Both the position numbers and the translations under genes were made by a program. Of a DNA stretch of 64,000 nucleotides, positions 8,618-17,344 are shown piece after piece. The DNA is from Pseudahrensia aquimaris (lineage in GTDB: Bacteria; Pseudomonadota; Alphaproteobacteria; Rhizobiales; Rhizobiaceae), in assembly GCF_042676045.1 (NCBI RefSeq), contig NZ_JBHTJV010000005.1, forward strand, positions 62,001-126,000, given 5' to 3'. Numbering within the stretch: the first letter of the stretch is position 1; the number at the start of each line of letters is the position of its first letter. Under the pieces are notes generated by a model. That model saw only the letters and a list, made by a program, of their open reading frames with translations. It ran no database searches and was not told the origin of the DNA.

Positions 8618-9913
8618 ATGCGCAGCCGCCTATATCTCCAGATCTATGCAACCGTCTTCGCCTGTCTCCTTGCAGTCGCCCTCGCTTTCTTTGCAGCGGT
8701 TGCCATCTTCGATGAAGATGGCCCACCCGAAAGGTGGGAGCGGCTGACCAGCGGCATGTTGGAGCGCGCCCTTCCAAGCGGTAAAGGCAGTGCGGCGGAG
8801 CAGCAGGCTGAGCTGGATGAGATAGCCGCGGAACTTGGTATTCCAATGGCGCTGTATACATCCGATGGCACGATCATCGCAGAATCTGGCGACAGAATAG
8901 CTATACCGCGCAAGCAATTGTTGGATGATCCGGAAGATCGCTTTCAACGCTACCGCGGCGACTTCATATTTCGCACAACTGATGGACGCATCGCTGTCGC
9001 CAGTCCGCCCGTCTTCGAGAGGGACGGATCAGGCCTTGCCAAATTTCTTACCGCCATTGCCCTAATATTCGGTGCGGTTTCCGCGGCGGCTTATCCTTTG
9101 GTCCGGCGCATTACCCGCCGCATTGAAACCTTCAACGAAACCGTCACCCGCGCCGGCGAGGGCGATCTTTCTGCCCGTGTTCACATCAAGGGCAAAGACG
9201 AGGTCGCCCAGTTAGCCAACGCCTACAACAAGTCTGCAGAACGCATCGAACGGTTGGTGCAAAGCAACAAACTGTTGCTTGCCAACGCCTCCCACGAATT
9301 GCGCACACCTCTGTCTCGCATCCGGCTCGGAGTGGAAATGGTGCGCGAAGGCGGCTCACCCAAACGCCTTGAAGCTCTGGAAGCCGACATTGCGGAACTC
9401 GACGATCTCATTGACGAAATTTTGCTGATGAGCCGCTTGGAAAACGCAACCGATCGCATGACCTTTGAACCCGTCGATCTGCTGGCCCTGGCCGCAGAAG
9501 AATGTGCCCGCTTTGAATCCTGCTCCCTATCCGGACAACCCATTGAGCTTGATGCGGATGCCCGCCTGATGCGCCGGATGATCCGCAACCTCATCGTAAA
9601 CGCCCACCGCCATGGCAGGCCACCTGTTGACGTCACCATCACCAGCGATGGCCAAAACGCAAAGTTGATGATCACAGATCACGGAAACGGCATATCGGAA
9701 GCTGCGCAAGCGCACATCTTTGAGCCCTTCTTTCGTGGTCAAGGAAAGCAGAATGTCGCTGGCTATGGCCTTGGCTTGGCACTCGTTCGCCAAATTGCGC
9801 AAAGTCATGGCGGCGCGGTTACACTGCAAGACACCGCCCACGGCGGAGCGTGTTTTGTAATCGAATTACCACTCATTGCCAAAGCGCGGGAAACGGGTGG
9901 TGAGGCCGACTGA
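8618..9913 (+). CDS. sensor histidine kinase
   Basis: A 431-residue inner-membrane kinase. Domain order: first membrane helix about residues 6-31, periplasmic sensor about 32-140 (acidic, no recognisable fold), second helix about 143-162, HAMP about 163-215, HisKA with phospho-acceptor H226 in NASHELRTPLSRIR, then HATPase with N-box NLIVNAHRHG, G1 DHGNGIS, and G2 GYGLGLALV. Paired with the regulator at 7928. Together with the Spy-like protein this resembles Cpx/Zra envelope stress circuits. Confidence 0.95.
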   Translation: MRSRLYLQIYATVFACLLAVALAFFAAVAIFDEDGPPERWERLTSGMLERALPSGKGSAAEQQAELDEIAAELGIPMALYTSDGTIIAESGDRIAIPRKQLLDDPEDRFQRYRGDFIFRTTDGRIAVASPPVFERDGSGLAKFLTAIALIFGAVSAAAYPLVRRITRRIETFNETVTRAGEGDLSARVHIKGKDEVAQLANAYNKSAERIERLVQSNKLLLANASHELRTPLSRIRLGVEMVREGGSPKRLEALEADIAELDDLIDEILLMSRLENATDRMTFEPVDLLALAAEECARFESCSLSGQPIELDADARLMRRMIRNLIVNAHRHGRPPVDVTITSDGQNAKLMITDHGNGISEAAQAHIFEPFFRGQGKQNVAGYGLGLALVRQIAQSHGGAVTLQDTAHGGACFVIELPLIAKARETGGEAD

Positions 9914-9954
9914 TCCCTGCTACGCGGAGGCATTTGCCGCCCAGAGCAGAACCC

Positions 9955-10866
9955 ATGACGCCTTCCGCCTCGTCGCCAGCCATGAATTTGAAAACCTGGT
10001 CTCTGCTTGCTTTGCTAGCGTTCATCTGGGGCGGTTCGTTCCTCTTCGCACGCATCGCTGTTTTAGAAGTGCCGCCACTCACCCTCGTTTTCTTCCGCGT
10101 TGCCATCGCCGCTGTCGCGCTCCACATCTATCTCGCCAGCCGAGGACAGCGTCTCTCCGGCAGCGGTGGATTGTGGTTGGCCTTTGCAGGCATGGGCCTG
10201 CTCAACAATATCATTCCCTTCTCGCTCATTTTTTACGGCCAGCAGGAAATCGGCGCAGGCTTGGCGGCCATCATCAACGCGATGACGCCCATCTGGACAC
10301 TACTCATTGCCCATCGATTCACAGCAGATGAGCACCTGTCGACTTCAAAAATTGTCGGCATCGTTCTCGGCTTCACAGGCGTCGCAGCTCTGATCGGACC
10401 TGATGCGATTGGCGGGCTGTCCGGCTCAACGCTCGCACAAATCGCTGTATTGGGCGCGACCATTTCCTATGGCTGTGCCGGCGTTTTCGGCAAGCGGTTT
10501 GCCGCCGTTTCCCCTGTGCAAACAGCCACGGGCCAACTCACTCTCTCCAGCCTCATCATGCTGCCCATCGCCGCCTTTGCAGATCGCTTCTGGTTTCTCG
10601 ATTTACCAAGCCTGCCCGCAATTCTTTCCATCTTAGCGCTCGCACTTGTTTGCACAGCATTTGCCTACATCCTCTTCTTCCGCATCCTTGCATCTTCTGG
10701 CGCGGTCAACATTTCACTGGTGACGCTTCTGGTGCCCGTTTCCGCCATCATTCTAGGTGCTATCGTTTTGGGCGAGACGCTTAAGCCAATGCAATTTGCC
10801 GGGATGGCGTTCATTCTGCTTGGCCTCATCATCATAGACGGAAGAACCATACGCCGTTATACATAA
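9955..10866 (+). CDS. EamA/DMT family transporter
   Basis: A 303-residue inner-membrane protein with ten predicted helices in two EamA repeats (first repeat from WSLLALLAFIWGGSFLFARI, second from AQIAVLGATISYGCAGVFGK). This drug/metabolite superfamily exports or imports small metabolites such as amino acids; substrate not predictable. ATG at 9955 is preferred over TTG at 9934. Starts 41 nt after the kinase gene and could be read through from it. One of three EamA genes in the window. Confidence 0.88.
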   Translation: MTPSASSPAMNLKTWSLLALLAFIWGGSFLFARIAVLEVPPLTLVFFRVAIAAVALHIYLASRGQRLSGSGGLWLAFAGMGLLNNIIPFSLIFYGQQEIGAGLAAIINAMTPIWTLLIAHRFTADEHLSTSKIVGIVLGFTGVAALIGPDAIGGLSGSTLAQIAVLGATISYGCAGVFGKRFAAVSPVQTATGQLTLSSLIMLPIAAFADRFWFLDLPSLPAILSILALALVCTAFAYILFFRILASSGAVNISLVTLLVPVSAIILGAIVLGETLKPMQFAGMAFILLGLIIIDGRTIRRYT

Positions 10867-10907
10867 GCGCTTCTCTGATCGACTTCTGAGCCTGAACACA
10901 GCCGCAC

Positions 10908-11648
10908 ATGATTGAGCAACTGACACATCCGCCTGCTGTCTACAGAGCCGAATCCGAAAATGCCTCCCGCTTCTGGTGGGTGTGGCTGCCTTATCTCACA
11001 GCCGTCGTGCTGATAGCTGTCACAGCAGTGAACCCGCAATTCGTCTCGCAACATCTGATGAACGAAACAACGGGTTTGGTTGAAATCCAACACGCGCTAT
11101 TTCCGGCCATCATCGCCGTTTTGGGCATCTATATGCTCACCCTTCGCTCCACACGGGCAGAGCCTTTGCGCGTTGCGTGGTGTGCGGCCCTTACATTGGG
11201 CGCTATATATCTGGCAGGGGAAGAGACCAGTTGGGGCTTCCATCATTTCGGTTGGGAAGCCGATGGTTTTTGGCAGGAGGTCAACGACCAACAGGAAACC
11301 AACCTTCACAACATATCGTCCTGGCTCGACCAGAAGCCGCGTTTGATCTTGATCATCGGCATCATCATCACCGGTATTTTTATGCCTTGGGTGCTCATAA
11401 ACAGACCAGAACTAGCCCCTCGCTTCATGGATTTCACTTACACCCCGATCGCATTGGTGCCTTTGGCGGTTCTTGTTTTCCTATCCTGGTTTTACAAAGA
11501 TTTGACGAATTTCTTTGGGTTCACAGACATGCAAGCTCTTCGGGGTGGGGAATTTCAAGAAACCTTTATCGTCTGGTATCTTCTAGGCTACACGTTGTTT
11601 CTGGTGCGCCGCGCGCGCAAGTCGGAACAGGCACTAAGCCAAGCATGA
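10908..11648 (+). CDS. uncharacterised membrane protein with GEE-SW / NLHN motif
   Basis: A 246-residue membrane protein with about six helices. The recognisable part is LAGEETSWGFHHFGWEADG followed by NDQQETNLHNI, a conserved pair of motifs (GEE-x-SWG ... GW ... N-x-QxETNLHN) seen in a widespread but functionally undescribed membrane family. The clustered E, W, H and N residues suggest a metal or active site near the membrane face. The stop overlaps the following amidase start by 4 nt (ATGA), indicating translational coupling. No function can be assigned. Confidence 0.75.
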   Translation: MIEQLTHPPAVYRAESENASRFWWVWLPYLTAVVLIAVTAVNPQFVSQHLMNETTGLVEIQHALFPAIIAVLGIYMLTLRSTRAEPLRVAWCAALTLGAIYLAGEETSWGFHHFGWEADGFWQEVNDQQETNLHNISSWLDQKPRLILIIGIIITGIFMPWVLINRPELAPRFMDFTYTPIALVPLAVLVFLSWFYKDLTNFFGFTDMQALRGGEFQETFIVWYLLGYTLFLVRRARKSEQALSQA

Positions 11649-12889
11649 AACCATTCGCTCCCTTGTCAGCCCTCTCAATCGCCCGCGATCTGGAGGCTGG
11701 AACGCTCTCACCTCAAGACGTTTTTGAGCATCAAAACGAACGCATCAAAGCACTCGAGGAAACACTGCAAGTGTTCGCCTCGTCCGTGCCGAAAGCGGCC
11801 GCGCATAATGGACCCCTGCGGGGCATCAGCATTGGCGTGAAAGATATCTACGACACATTTGACATGCCGACTGGGCACAACTCACCAATCTACACAGACC
11901 ATCACCCACGGGCAGACTCATCGCTGGTTGCCATGCTGCGGGAAGCCGGTGCGACGATTGCTGGAAAAACGGTTACAACGGAATTCGCCTTCTTCCATCC
12001 CGGCCCCACGCGCAATCCACACAACACCAATCACACGCCCGGCGGCTCGTCTTCCGGTTCGGCGGCGGGTGTTGCAGCAGGCTTTTTCCCCGCCGCTATC
12101 GGCAGTCAAACGGGTGGATCTGTCGTGCGACCGGCAGCTTTTTGTGGCGTGAGCGGCTACAAACCCAGTTTTCGATTGTTCCCGACAGTCGGCATGAAAT
12201 GCTTCTCATGGTTGCTCGACACGGCGGGCTTCTTCGCCGCTAGTGCGGCCGACAACGCTTTTGTTGCCAGCGCCTGTTCGGGCCGCAATCTGCAAGTTCG
12301 CGAAGCCGACATCTCAGCGCCGCGCATCGGGGTTTTCAGACAAAAAGCAGACCATCTGCAGAGCGACGCTATGCAGTCCGCAATTGAACAAATGATAAAT
12401 GCGGCGCAAGCGGCAGGAGCGAGTGTTGTCGAAATCACAGCATCTGAAGAATTTGAAGCCTGCGACGCGGCGCATTCTACGATCCAAGACTATGAAGCCT
12501 ATCGCGCCCTTGGCTTTGAACGGCAGAATCACGCAAACCTGTTAAGCCCCATGCTGAGCGATCATCTTGCAAAAGCAGCCTTGGTCACATCGGACGCCTA
12601 CGACAATGCCCGCCGCACGGCCAACCGTGCACGCAAAGCGTCTCATGCATTGTTTGAGAGTTGCGATATTCTCATCGCACCATCCGCACCGGGCGCAGCC
12701 CCCGAAGGCTTGGCCTCAACGGGAAATTCCGTCTTCAACCGCCCTTGGACATTGCTCGGCATGCCCTGCGTTAACGTTCCGGGGACATTCGACGCGAACG
12801 CAATGCCGCTCGGCGTTCAAGTCATAGCACCATTCGGACAAGACCAAAAAGCGCTGCAGGCCGCTCACTGGTTGGAAAAGCGCGTCTAG
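11645..12889 (+). CDS. amidase signature family protein
   Basis: A 414-residue amidase hydrolysing an unknown amide. The Ser-cisSer-Lys triad is visible: K66 in ISIGVKDIYDT, the Gly/Ser loop TPGGSSSGSAAG near 131-142, and nucleophile S159 in GSQTGGSVVRPA. The start is set by the ATGA overlap with the membrane protein gene; the frame runs far upstream but those codons lie inside that gene. Convergent with the ArsR-methyltransferase gene, whose stop overlaps by 4 nt (CTAG). Relatives include allophanate hydrolase, GatA and nicotinamidase-like enzymes; the length fits small stand-alone amidases rather than GatA. Confidence 0.9.
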   Translation: MKPFAPLSALSIARDLEAGTLSPQDVFEHQNERIKALEETLQVFASSVPKAAAHNGPLRGISIGVKDIYDTFDMPTGHNSPIYTDHHPRADSSLVAMLREAGATIAGKTVTTEFAFFHPGPTRNPHNTNHTPGGSSSGSAAGVAAGFFPAAIGSQTGGSVVRPAAFCGVSGYKPSFRLFPTVGMKCFSWLLDTAGFFAASAADNAFVASACSGRNLQVREADISAPRIGVFRQKADHLQSDAMQSAIEQMINAAQAAGASVVEITASEEFEACDAAHSTIQDYEAYRALGFERQNHANLLSPMLSDHLAKAALVTSDAYDNARRTANRARKASHALFESCDILIAPSAPGAAPEGLASTGNSVFNRPWTLLGMPCVNVPGTFDANAMPLGVQVIAPFGQDQKALQAAHWLEKRV

Positions 12890-13869
12890 AGCTTCCGCGC
12901 CAGCCACAGAACAACAGTCAAAGCTCCATCGCCTTCCGCGTCCAGCGTCTTCATGTCTTCGCCCACCAGTCCGGCAGACAGCAGCCAGGAGCTCATCTGT
13001 TCAAACGAGATTCCAAGTCGACGATGCGCGTGCTCGTCGCGCAGAAACTCAAGAGTGTGCGGCGCGAAGTCTACCACCAACAGCCGACCATCCGGCGCAA
13101 GGTGGTCAGCAGCACGCTGCAAGGCAGTCTCGGCATCCTCAAGGAAGTGCAAAACCTGATGCACGACCACCAAGTCGAAAGCATCCTCAGCTTCCAATTT
13201 ATAAACATCGCCATGGCGCACCTGTAGGTGCGAAAACTCGGATACGGCCAGCGCCGTTCGCGCAATTGCCAGCATGTCCTGGCTGGCATCCACACCCACA
13301 CCCCGTGCAACATACGGCGCAAAAAGTTCCAAAATACGCCCGGTGCCTGTACCCAAATCAAGGATGGATTGCGGCTTATGGCGCAGCCCCATCTCCAGCA
13401 TGTCGCTCTCAACGGCCCCCTCCGGCACGTGCAACGACCGGATCTTGTTCCAGTCTTCCGCATTGCTAGCAAAATAGGTTGCGGCCCGTTGTGCCCGTCG
13501 TTCGCGCACAGCATTCAGCTTTGCGATGTCGGTGGCCAAATCGGGATCGTCATCACCAATTCCGCTCAAAGCGACATCAAGAAACGCCCGCGCAGGACCA
13601 CGGTTAGCTGTGCGAAAATAGGCCCAAGCCCCCTCTTGATAACGCACGGCAAGACCCGCCTCGACCAGCAGTTTCAAGTGCCGCGAAAGCCTTGGCTGGC
13701 TTTGGTCGAGAATTTCCACCAACTCGCTGACCGTCAATTCCGCACGCTCCAGAAGCGCCAGCAAACGCATTCGCGTTGCCTCACCAGCTGCCCGCATCCA
13801 GGCAACCGTGTCGGAGAGTCCCGCCTCACCCGCTCTGGTGACACCACCGCTTTGGTGATTTTCCCGCAT
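12886..13869 (-). CDS. ArsR-type HTH regulator fused to SAM methyltransferase
   Basis: A 327-residue two-domain protein. N-terminal ArsR winged helix (about residues 20-100): EATRMRLLALLERAELTVSE and QSQPRLSRHLKLLVEAGLA. C-terminal class I methyltransferase (about 155-320): SAM motif ILDLGTGTGRILELFAPY, acidic GVDASQDML, and VVHQVLHFLEDAE. In many Rhizobiales such fusions sit beside metF and sense SAM-cycle metabolites; here no metF is adjacent. Start chosen at 13869 (MRENHQ), where the HTH domain follows soon; upstream codons would overlap the divergent gene. No cysteine metal site of classical ArsR is apparent. Confidence 0.88.
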   Translation of the reverse strand: MRENHQSGGVTRAGEAGLSDTVAWMRAAGEATRMRLLALLERAELTVSELVEILDQSQPRLSRHLKLLVEAGLAVRYQEGAWAYFRTANRGPARAFLDVALSGIGDDDPDLATDIAKLNAVRERRAQRAATYFASNAEDWNKIRSLHVPEGAVESDMLEMGLRHKPQSILDLGTGTGRILELFAPYVARGVGVDASQDMLAIARTALAVSEFSHLQVRHGDVYKLEAEDAFDLVVVHQVLHFLEDAETALQRAADHLAPDGRLLVVDFAPHTLEFLRDEHAHRRLGISFEQMSSWLLSAGLVGEDMKTLDAEGDGALTVVLWLARKL

Positions 13870-13968
13870 CGCAATATCAGCTTTCAACCCTTCGCCGAAC
13901 CCATATATCCGTGATACACGAGCGCGGCGCGGCAACCAAATCGAGAAAAGGCGCAACCGCAAAAATCT

Positions 13969-14283
13969 ATGGCGACCCGCAAACAACAAGCCCAACGTGA
14001 AGCCTTACGCACGCTCATTCCACTCGCTCCTATGGCAGATTTCGAGCCTGTCTACGAGGCAATGCGCGCACGCCACATGGTCAATCTCGATATCCGCGCT
14101 GCCGCTTGGCTGGCCACCGTTGCCCATATCCGCCACCGCCACACGGAATACGATCGCATGCGCGACGAGGGCTACGACCACGAATCAGCACGGCACTTCA
14201 TACTGGAGGACATCAACGATGTGCTGGAAGACTGGGGAAGCCCCCGCAGGCTTGCGTTTGATGAGGATGACGAGGAACTCTAG
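13969..14283 (+). CDS. small DUF2293-like protein
   Basis: A 104-residue cytoplasmic protein. The core HIRHRHTEYDRMRDEGYDHESARHF (read as IRHRHTEYDRM ... YDHESAR) followed by an acidic INDVLEDWGSP matches the pattern of DUF2293 proteins (RH-x-x-T-x-YD ... G-x-x-R-x-x-AR ... VL-x-W). Function unknown. Divergent from the ArsR-methyltransferase gene across 99 nt. Confidence 0.65.
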   Translation: MATRKQQAQREALRTLIPLAPMADFEPVYEAMRARHMVNLDIRAAAWLATVAHIRHRHTEYDRMRDEGYDHESARHFILEDINDVLEDWGSPRRLAFDEDDEEL

Positions 14284-14304
14284 AGTCTCCAGCCAGATCA
14301 ATTG

Positions 14305-14931
14305 TTAAGCCCGGTATATCCATTGCGGTGGAATCCGGGCCTCGAAGCCCTCGCCCATTTTAATGGTGCCGGGCTTTTCAACCCATGCAACAAGGCCGCG
14401 CAATTGTTGGGCGACGCGAGAGAAATTATTCTCGATATCTTGGCGGCCTTCAAACTGCTGAGAGATTGAACGGCCAGACAAGCGACACGGGCCGTTGTCG
14501 CCGTCAATCTTGATTGTCACCCCACCTTCAAAAAACAAGAGCGTGCGCGGCGGCAGCATGGTGAAACAGTCGATTCCATCAAGCAGCAAATTGCCGCCAA
14601 TCCATTCCGGGCGAACTTCCGGCACGTCCAAACGCCGCGCGATGGTGCGCAACTCATCGGGGGCCAACAGCGACAATTGCCGTTCGTTTCGAATAAGTGT
14701 GCCACGCGGATACCAAGGCTCTCGCCCGCCGGACTTACGCGTTGCACCCGCATGAAAGTCGCCCGGGATTCCTTCAAAAGTCAGGGGCAATTCGTCGACG
14801 GCTGCAGTGATGAAATCCTTACCCTGCGCCTTGAAAAGCCCTGCGACGGTGCCCTTGATTTTCTGCGCACTGTGAACGTCAAACTCCTCACGCTTGCTTG
14901 CAAATGGATCTTGCACATTCGTCTCCGTCAA
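14305..14931 (-). CDS. MOSC domain protein
   Basis: A 208-residue MOSC-type protein. These beta-strand proteins bind or transfer sulfur or molybdenum-linked groups (as in MoCo sulfurase C-terminal domains, YiiM, mARC). Seen: GIPGDFHAGATRKSG, RNERQLSLLAPDEL, GGNLLLDGI and the conserved cysteine C149 in GDNGPCRLSGRSI. Convergent with the DUF2293-like gene with 21 nt between stops. Probably a stand-alone MOSC protein; partner unknown. Confidence 0.85.
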   Translation of the reverse strand: MTETNVQDPFASKREEFDVHSAQKIKGTVAGLFKAQGKDFITAAVDELPLTFEGIPGDFHAGATRKSGGREPWYPRGTLIRNERQLSLLAPDELRTIARRLDVPEVRPEWIGGNLLLDGIDCFTMLPPRTLLFFEGGVTIKIDGDNGPCRLSGRSISQQFEGRQDIENNFSRVAQQLRGLVAWVEKPGTIKMGEGFEARIPPQWIYRA

Positions 14932-15073
14932 TTTCTGAAACCTGATCTTTATCGTGTTATTCCTGCATCATACTGCCAACAAGAGAAAGCAAATGTGCGT
15001 GTTCGCCGCATTGAAACCAAAGATATGCGGAACCAATTCTGACTCGATCATCACACCCCTCACGAGGAATCTT

Positions 15074-16228
15074 ATGCGCCCCACCATGTTGAAAGCCACC
15101 ACCGCTTTTGCGGCACTTGCCTTGTCTCTCACTGCCGTTCCCGCCAGCGCGGAGACATTCACTATCACCGGCACAAAAGGCACAAAGATTACCGCGCAAG
15201 CAGTTGCGGATTTCAGCGAGCCTTGGGCCATGACGTTTTTGCCCGATGGCACGATGCTGGTCACGGAAAAGACCGGCGAGCTTTTCCACGTCACCCCAGA
15301 CGGTAAGAAATTTGAAGTCATGGGCGTGCCAAAGGTGGCCTATGGTGGCCAAGGCGGGTTTGGCGACATTGTTCTGCATCCCGATTTCGCCACCAACCAG
15401 ATGATCTATATCAGCTATGCAGGCGGACGCGGAGCATCCAGCGGCGCGGAAGTCGATATGGCCAAACTGGAATTAAACACCAAGGGCGGCGGCAAGTTAT
15501 CTGATATCAAACGGGTGTGGCAGCAGACGCCGAAGGTCACTGGCCGAGGTCATTACAGTCACCGCATCGCGTTTGGCCCGAAAGGCTCCCCCCACGAGGG
15601 CAAAATGTTCATCTCTTCCGGCGACCGCCAAAAGCTAACGCCGGCGCAAGACATGCGCTCGGCGTTGGGCAAACTCATCCGCCTCAACCTCGACGGCTCT
15701 GTGCCTGACGACAACCCATGGGCCGATGGCTCGCAGGGCGAATTGGCCAAAACATTCTGGTCAATAGGCCACCGCAACATGCTGGGGCTCACCTTCGCGC
15801 CAGATGGCACCTTGTGGAGCCATGAAATGGGCCCCCGCCACGGCGATGAACTTAACCTCATCGAAAGGGGCTCAAATTACGGCTGGCCGGAAGTTTCTAA
15901 CGGCGATCATTATTCAGGCCGCTCGATCCCGGACCACGACACGCGCCCGGAATTCAACGCACCTGAGGCGTGGTGGAGCCGATCCATCGCCCCATCAGGC
16001 CTCATCATTTATTCCGGCGACACACTGCCCGGGTGGAAAGGCGATGCGCTCATCGGCGGCCTGCGGGGCCAGGCACTCGTTCATGTGGATATCAACGGCA
16101 CCAGCGCCAGCGAGGCCGAACGGTTTGAGTGGGGCGAACGCATCCGCGAAGTAGAGCAAGGCCCGCAAGGCAATGTCTGGGTGCTGGAGGACAACGGCAG
16201 ATTGGTTAAGCTGATGCCCGCCGGATAA
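15074..16228 (+). CDS. PQQ-dependent sugar dehydrogenase (YliI/soluble aldose dehydrogenase type)
   Basis: A 384-residue periplasmic beta-propeller enzyme of the glucose/sorbosone dehydrogenase family, oxidising aldose sugars with PQQ. Start at 15074 follows GAGGAA by 4 nt and begins a signal peptide (TAFAALALSLTAVPASA). Seen: FSEPWAMTFLPDGTMLVTEK, GGQGGFGDIVLHPDFA, GHRNMLGLTFAPDGTLWSHE, GPRHGDELNLIERGSNYGWP, and VEQGPQGNVWVLEDN, all typical. Ends before a strong bidirectional terminator. Codons upstream to 14954 are open but lack a ribosome site. Confidence 0.92.
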   Translation: MRPTMLKATTAFAALALSLTAVPASAETFTITGTKGTKITAQAVADFSEPWAMTFLPDGTMLVTEKTGELFHVTPDGKKFEVMGVPKVAYGGQGGFGDIVLHPDFATNQMIYISYAGGRGASSGAEVDMAKLELNTKGGGKLSDIKRVWQQTPKVTGRGHYSHRIAFGPKGSPHEGKMFISSGDRQKLTPAQDMRSALGKLIRLNLDGSVPDDNPWADGSQGELAKTFWSIGHRNMLGLTFAPDGTLWSHEMGPRHGDELNLIERGSNYGWPEVSNGDHYSGRSIPDHDTRPEFNAPEAWWSRSIAPSGLIIYSGDTLPGWKGDALIGGLRGQALVHVDINGTSASEAERFEWGERIREVEQGPQGNVWVLEDNGRLVKLMPAG

Positions 16229-16256
16229 ACCGCTGAAACAGCTGGTCACAAACGCG

Positions 16257-16294
16257 AAAAGCCCTGCTTTGCCGCTAGGCATTGCAGGGCTTTT
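16257..16294. terminator. terminator after sugar dehydrogenase
   Basis: AAAAGCCCTGC / GCAGGGCTTTT, an 11-bp perfect stem with a 16-nt loop, flanked by A and T runs so that it can work on both strands. Ends the sugar dehydrogenase transcript. Confidence 0.9.
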
Positions 16295-16577
16295 CTATGA
16301 CCGAGCGGGGTCGTTGACGGTCATTCTTTATGGAAGGCTAGAACGGTCTGGAGATCAAACCCGCTGATTTTTCGCAGGGACCAATCGATCGCCATAACCC
16401 TCCAATATTCCCTCAGGCTTGTTACAGCCAGCATCGCTATGAAGACAGGAAGATGGTCCAGCGCCTAGCTGTCTATTTGAACAGGAGGAAACACCCCATA
16501 GCCCGTCCCCATACATTAGCCGTTCTCAACAGCACGTTTTTCTGACAAACTTCTGTTTGGCGACGGGAGAATACTGG
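16295..16577 (+). promoter_or_regulatory. leader region of LuxR-family gene
   Basis: Together with the terminator this is a 349-nt gene-free stretch. No ORF with a normal start is seen. A strong Shine-Dalgarno-like AGGAGG at 16483-16488 is followed 9 nt later not by ATG but by ATA, opening a 15-codon frame that ends with TGA at 16543-16545, ahead of the LuxR-type start. It may be a leader peptide with a rare start, a decayed gene start or chance. No clear lux-box palindrome was found. Confidence 0.3.
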
Positions 16578-17339
16578 ATGAACAACGATTTTATTGACCT
16601 ACTTTCGGGGATAGCCAATACGCCCCGAGATCCTTGGACTCCCATAACAACATATTTTGAAAAAATGGGGTTTCCAATTGTTGTCTGGGCGGGGATCAAT
16701 ACTGAAAGTCAGGCGCCCACCGGGTTGATGGCAAATTTTCACGACGAGTGGATCGAGCATTATTTTTCGCAAGAATATATGGACGCCGATCCTTGGTTTG
16801 GAAAGCTGGTTAAGGCTGAGAGAACCATCAACTACTCATTTGACCGCCGCCACGAAGTATTTCCAGAAGCGGGCGAGCAGACCTTCAAGATGTTGGGTGA
16901 ATTGTGGGATATGGGCCTATGCACCTCCCATTTTCCAGACACATCGAAAGAAAATGGGATCGCGAGCGGGTTTAACCTCTGGAGCAATATCCAGGAACAG
17001 GAACTTTTGACTTCAATTGGCGAACGCCACGGGGAGTTTAAGGTCGCCTGCGCTTTGGCAAACAACGCCATTTTAAACGCGCCACTGCAAGGCATCGACG
17101 AAATGTATGGGGTGACGACTTATCCCATACGTGGCCTCGGCGCCACTTTAAGCACGCGGGAGTTGGAAGCGCTCAAACATCTCAGCGAAGGCTGTCGCAA
17201 CGACCGGATCGCAGAGAAGATGGGCATTTCATTGCCCACCGTTCGTTTTCATTTTCAGAACATCCGCCTGAAGCTAAAAGCTCAGACCCGCGAGCAGGCC
17301 CTTGCCATCGCATTAACCAACGGAATCCTGAAGATCTAG
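16578..17339 (+). CDS. LuxR-family regulator with autoinducer-binding domain (LuxR solo)
   Basis: A 253-residue quorum-sensing-type transcription factor. The ATG follows GGGAGA by 7 nt. N-terminal acyl-homoserine-lactone-binding domain (about 20-165) keeps W58, Y62, D71 and P72, matching TraR W57, Y61, D70 and P71, but the position of TraR W85 is Y86. C-terminal GerE-type HTH (about 188-250): STRELEALKHLSEGCRNDRI and SLPTVRFHFQNIRLKL. No luxI-type synthase is encoded in the window, so it is a solo here; it may sense self- or foreign signals. Preceded by a 280-nt leader, followed closely by convergent ettA. Confidence 0.9.
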   Translation: MNNDFIDLLSGIANTPRDPWTPITTYFEKMGFPIVVWAGINTESQAPTGLMANFHDEWIEHYFSQEYMDADPWFGKLVKAERTINYSFDRRHEVFPEAGEQTFKMLGELWDMGLCTSHFPDTSKENGIASGFNLWSNIQEQELLTSIGERHGEFKVACALANNAILNAPLQGIDEMYGVTTYPIRGLGATLSTRELEALKHLSEGCRNDRIAEKMGISLPTVRFHFQNIRLKLKAQTREQALAIALTNGILKI

Positions 17340-17344
17340 ACGCT

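Noticed and set aside
11177..11644. N-terminal extension of the amidase
   Set aside because: Lies entirely inside the membrane protein gene in another frame; normal amidase N terminus starts at 11645.
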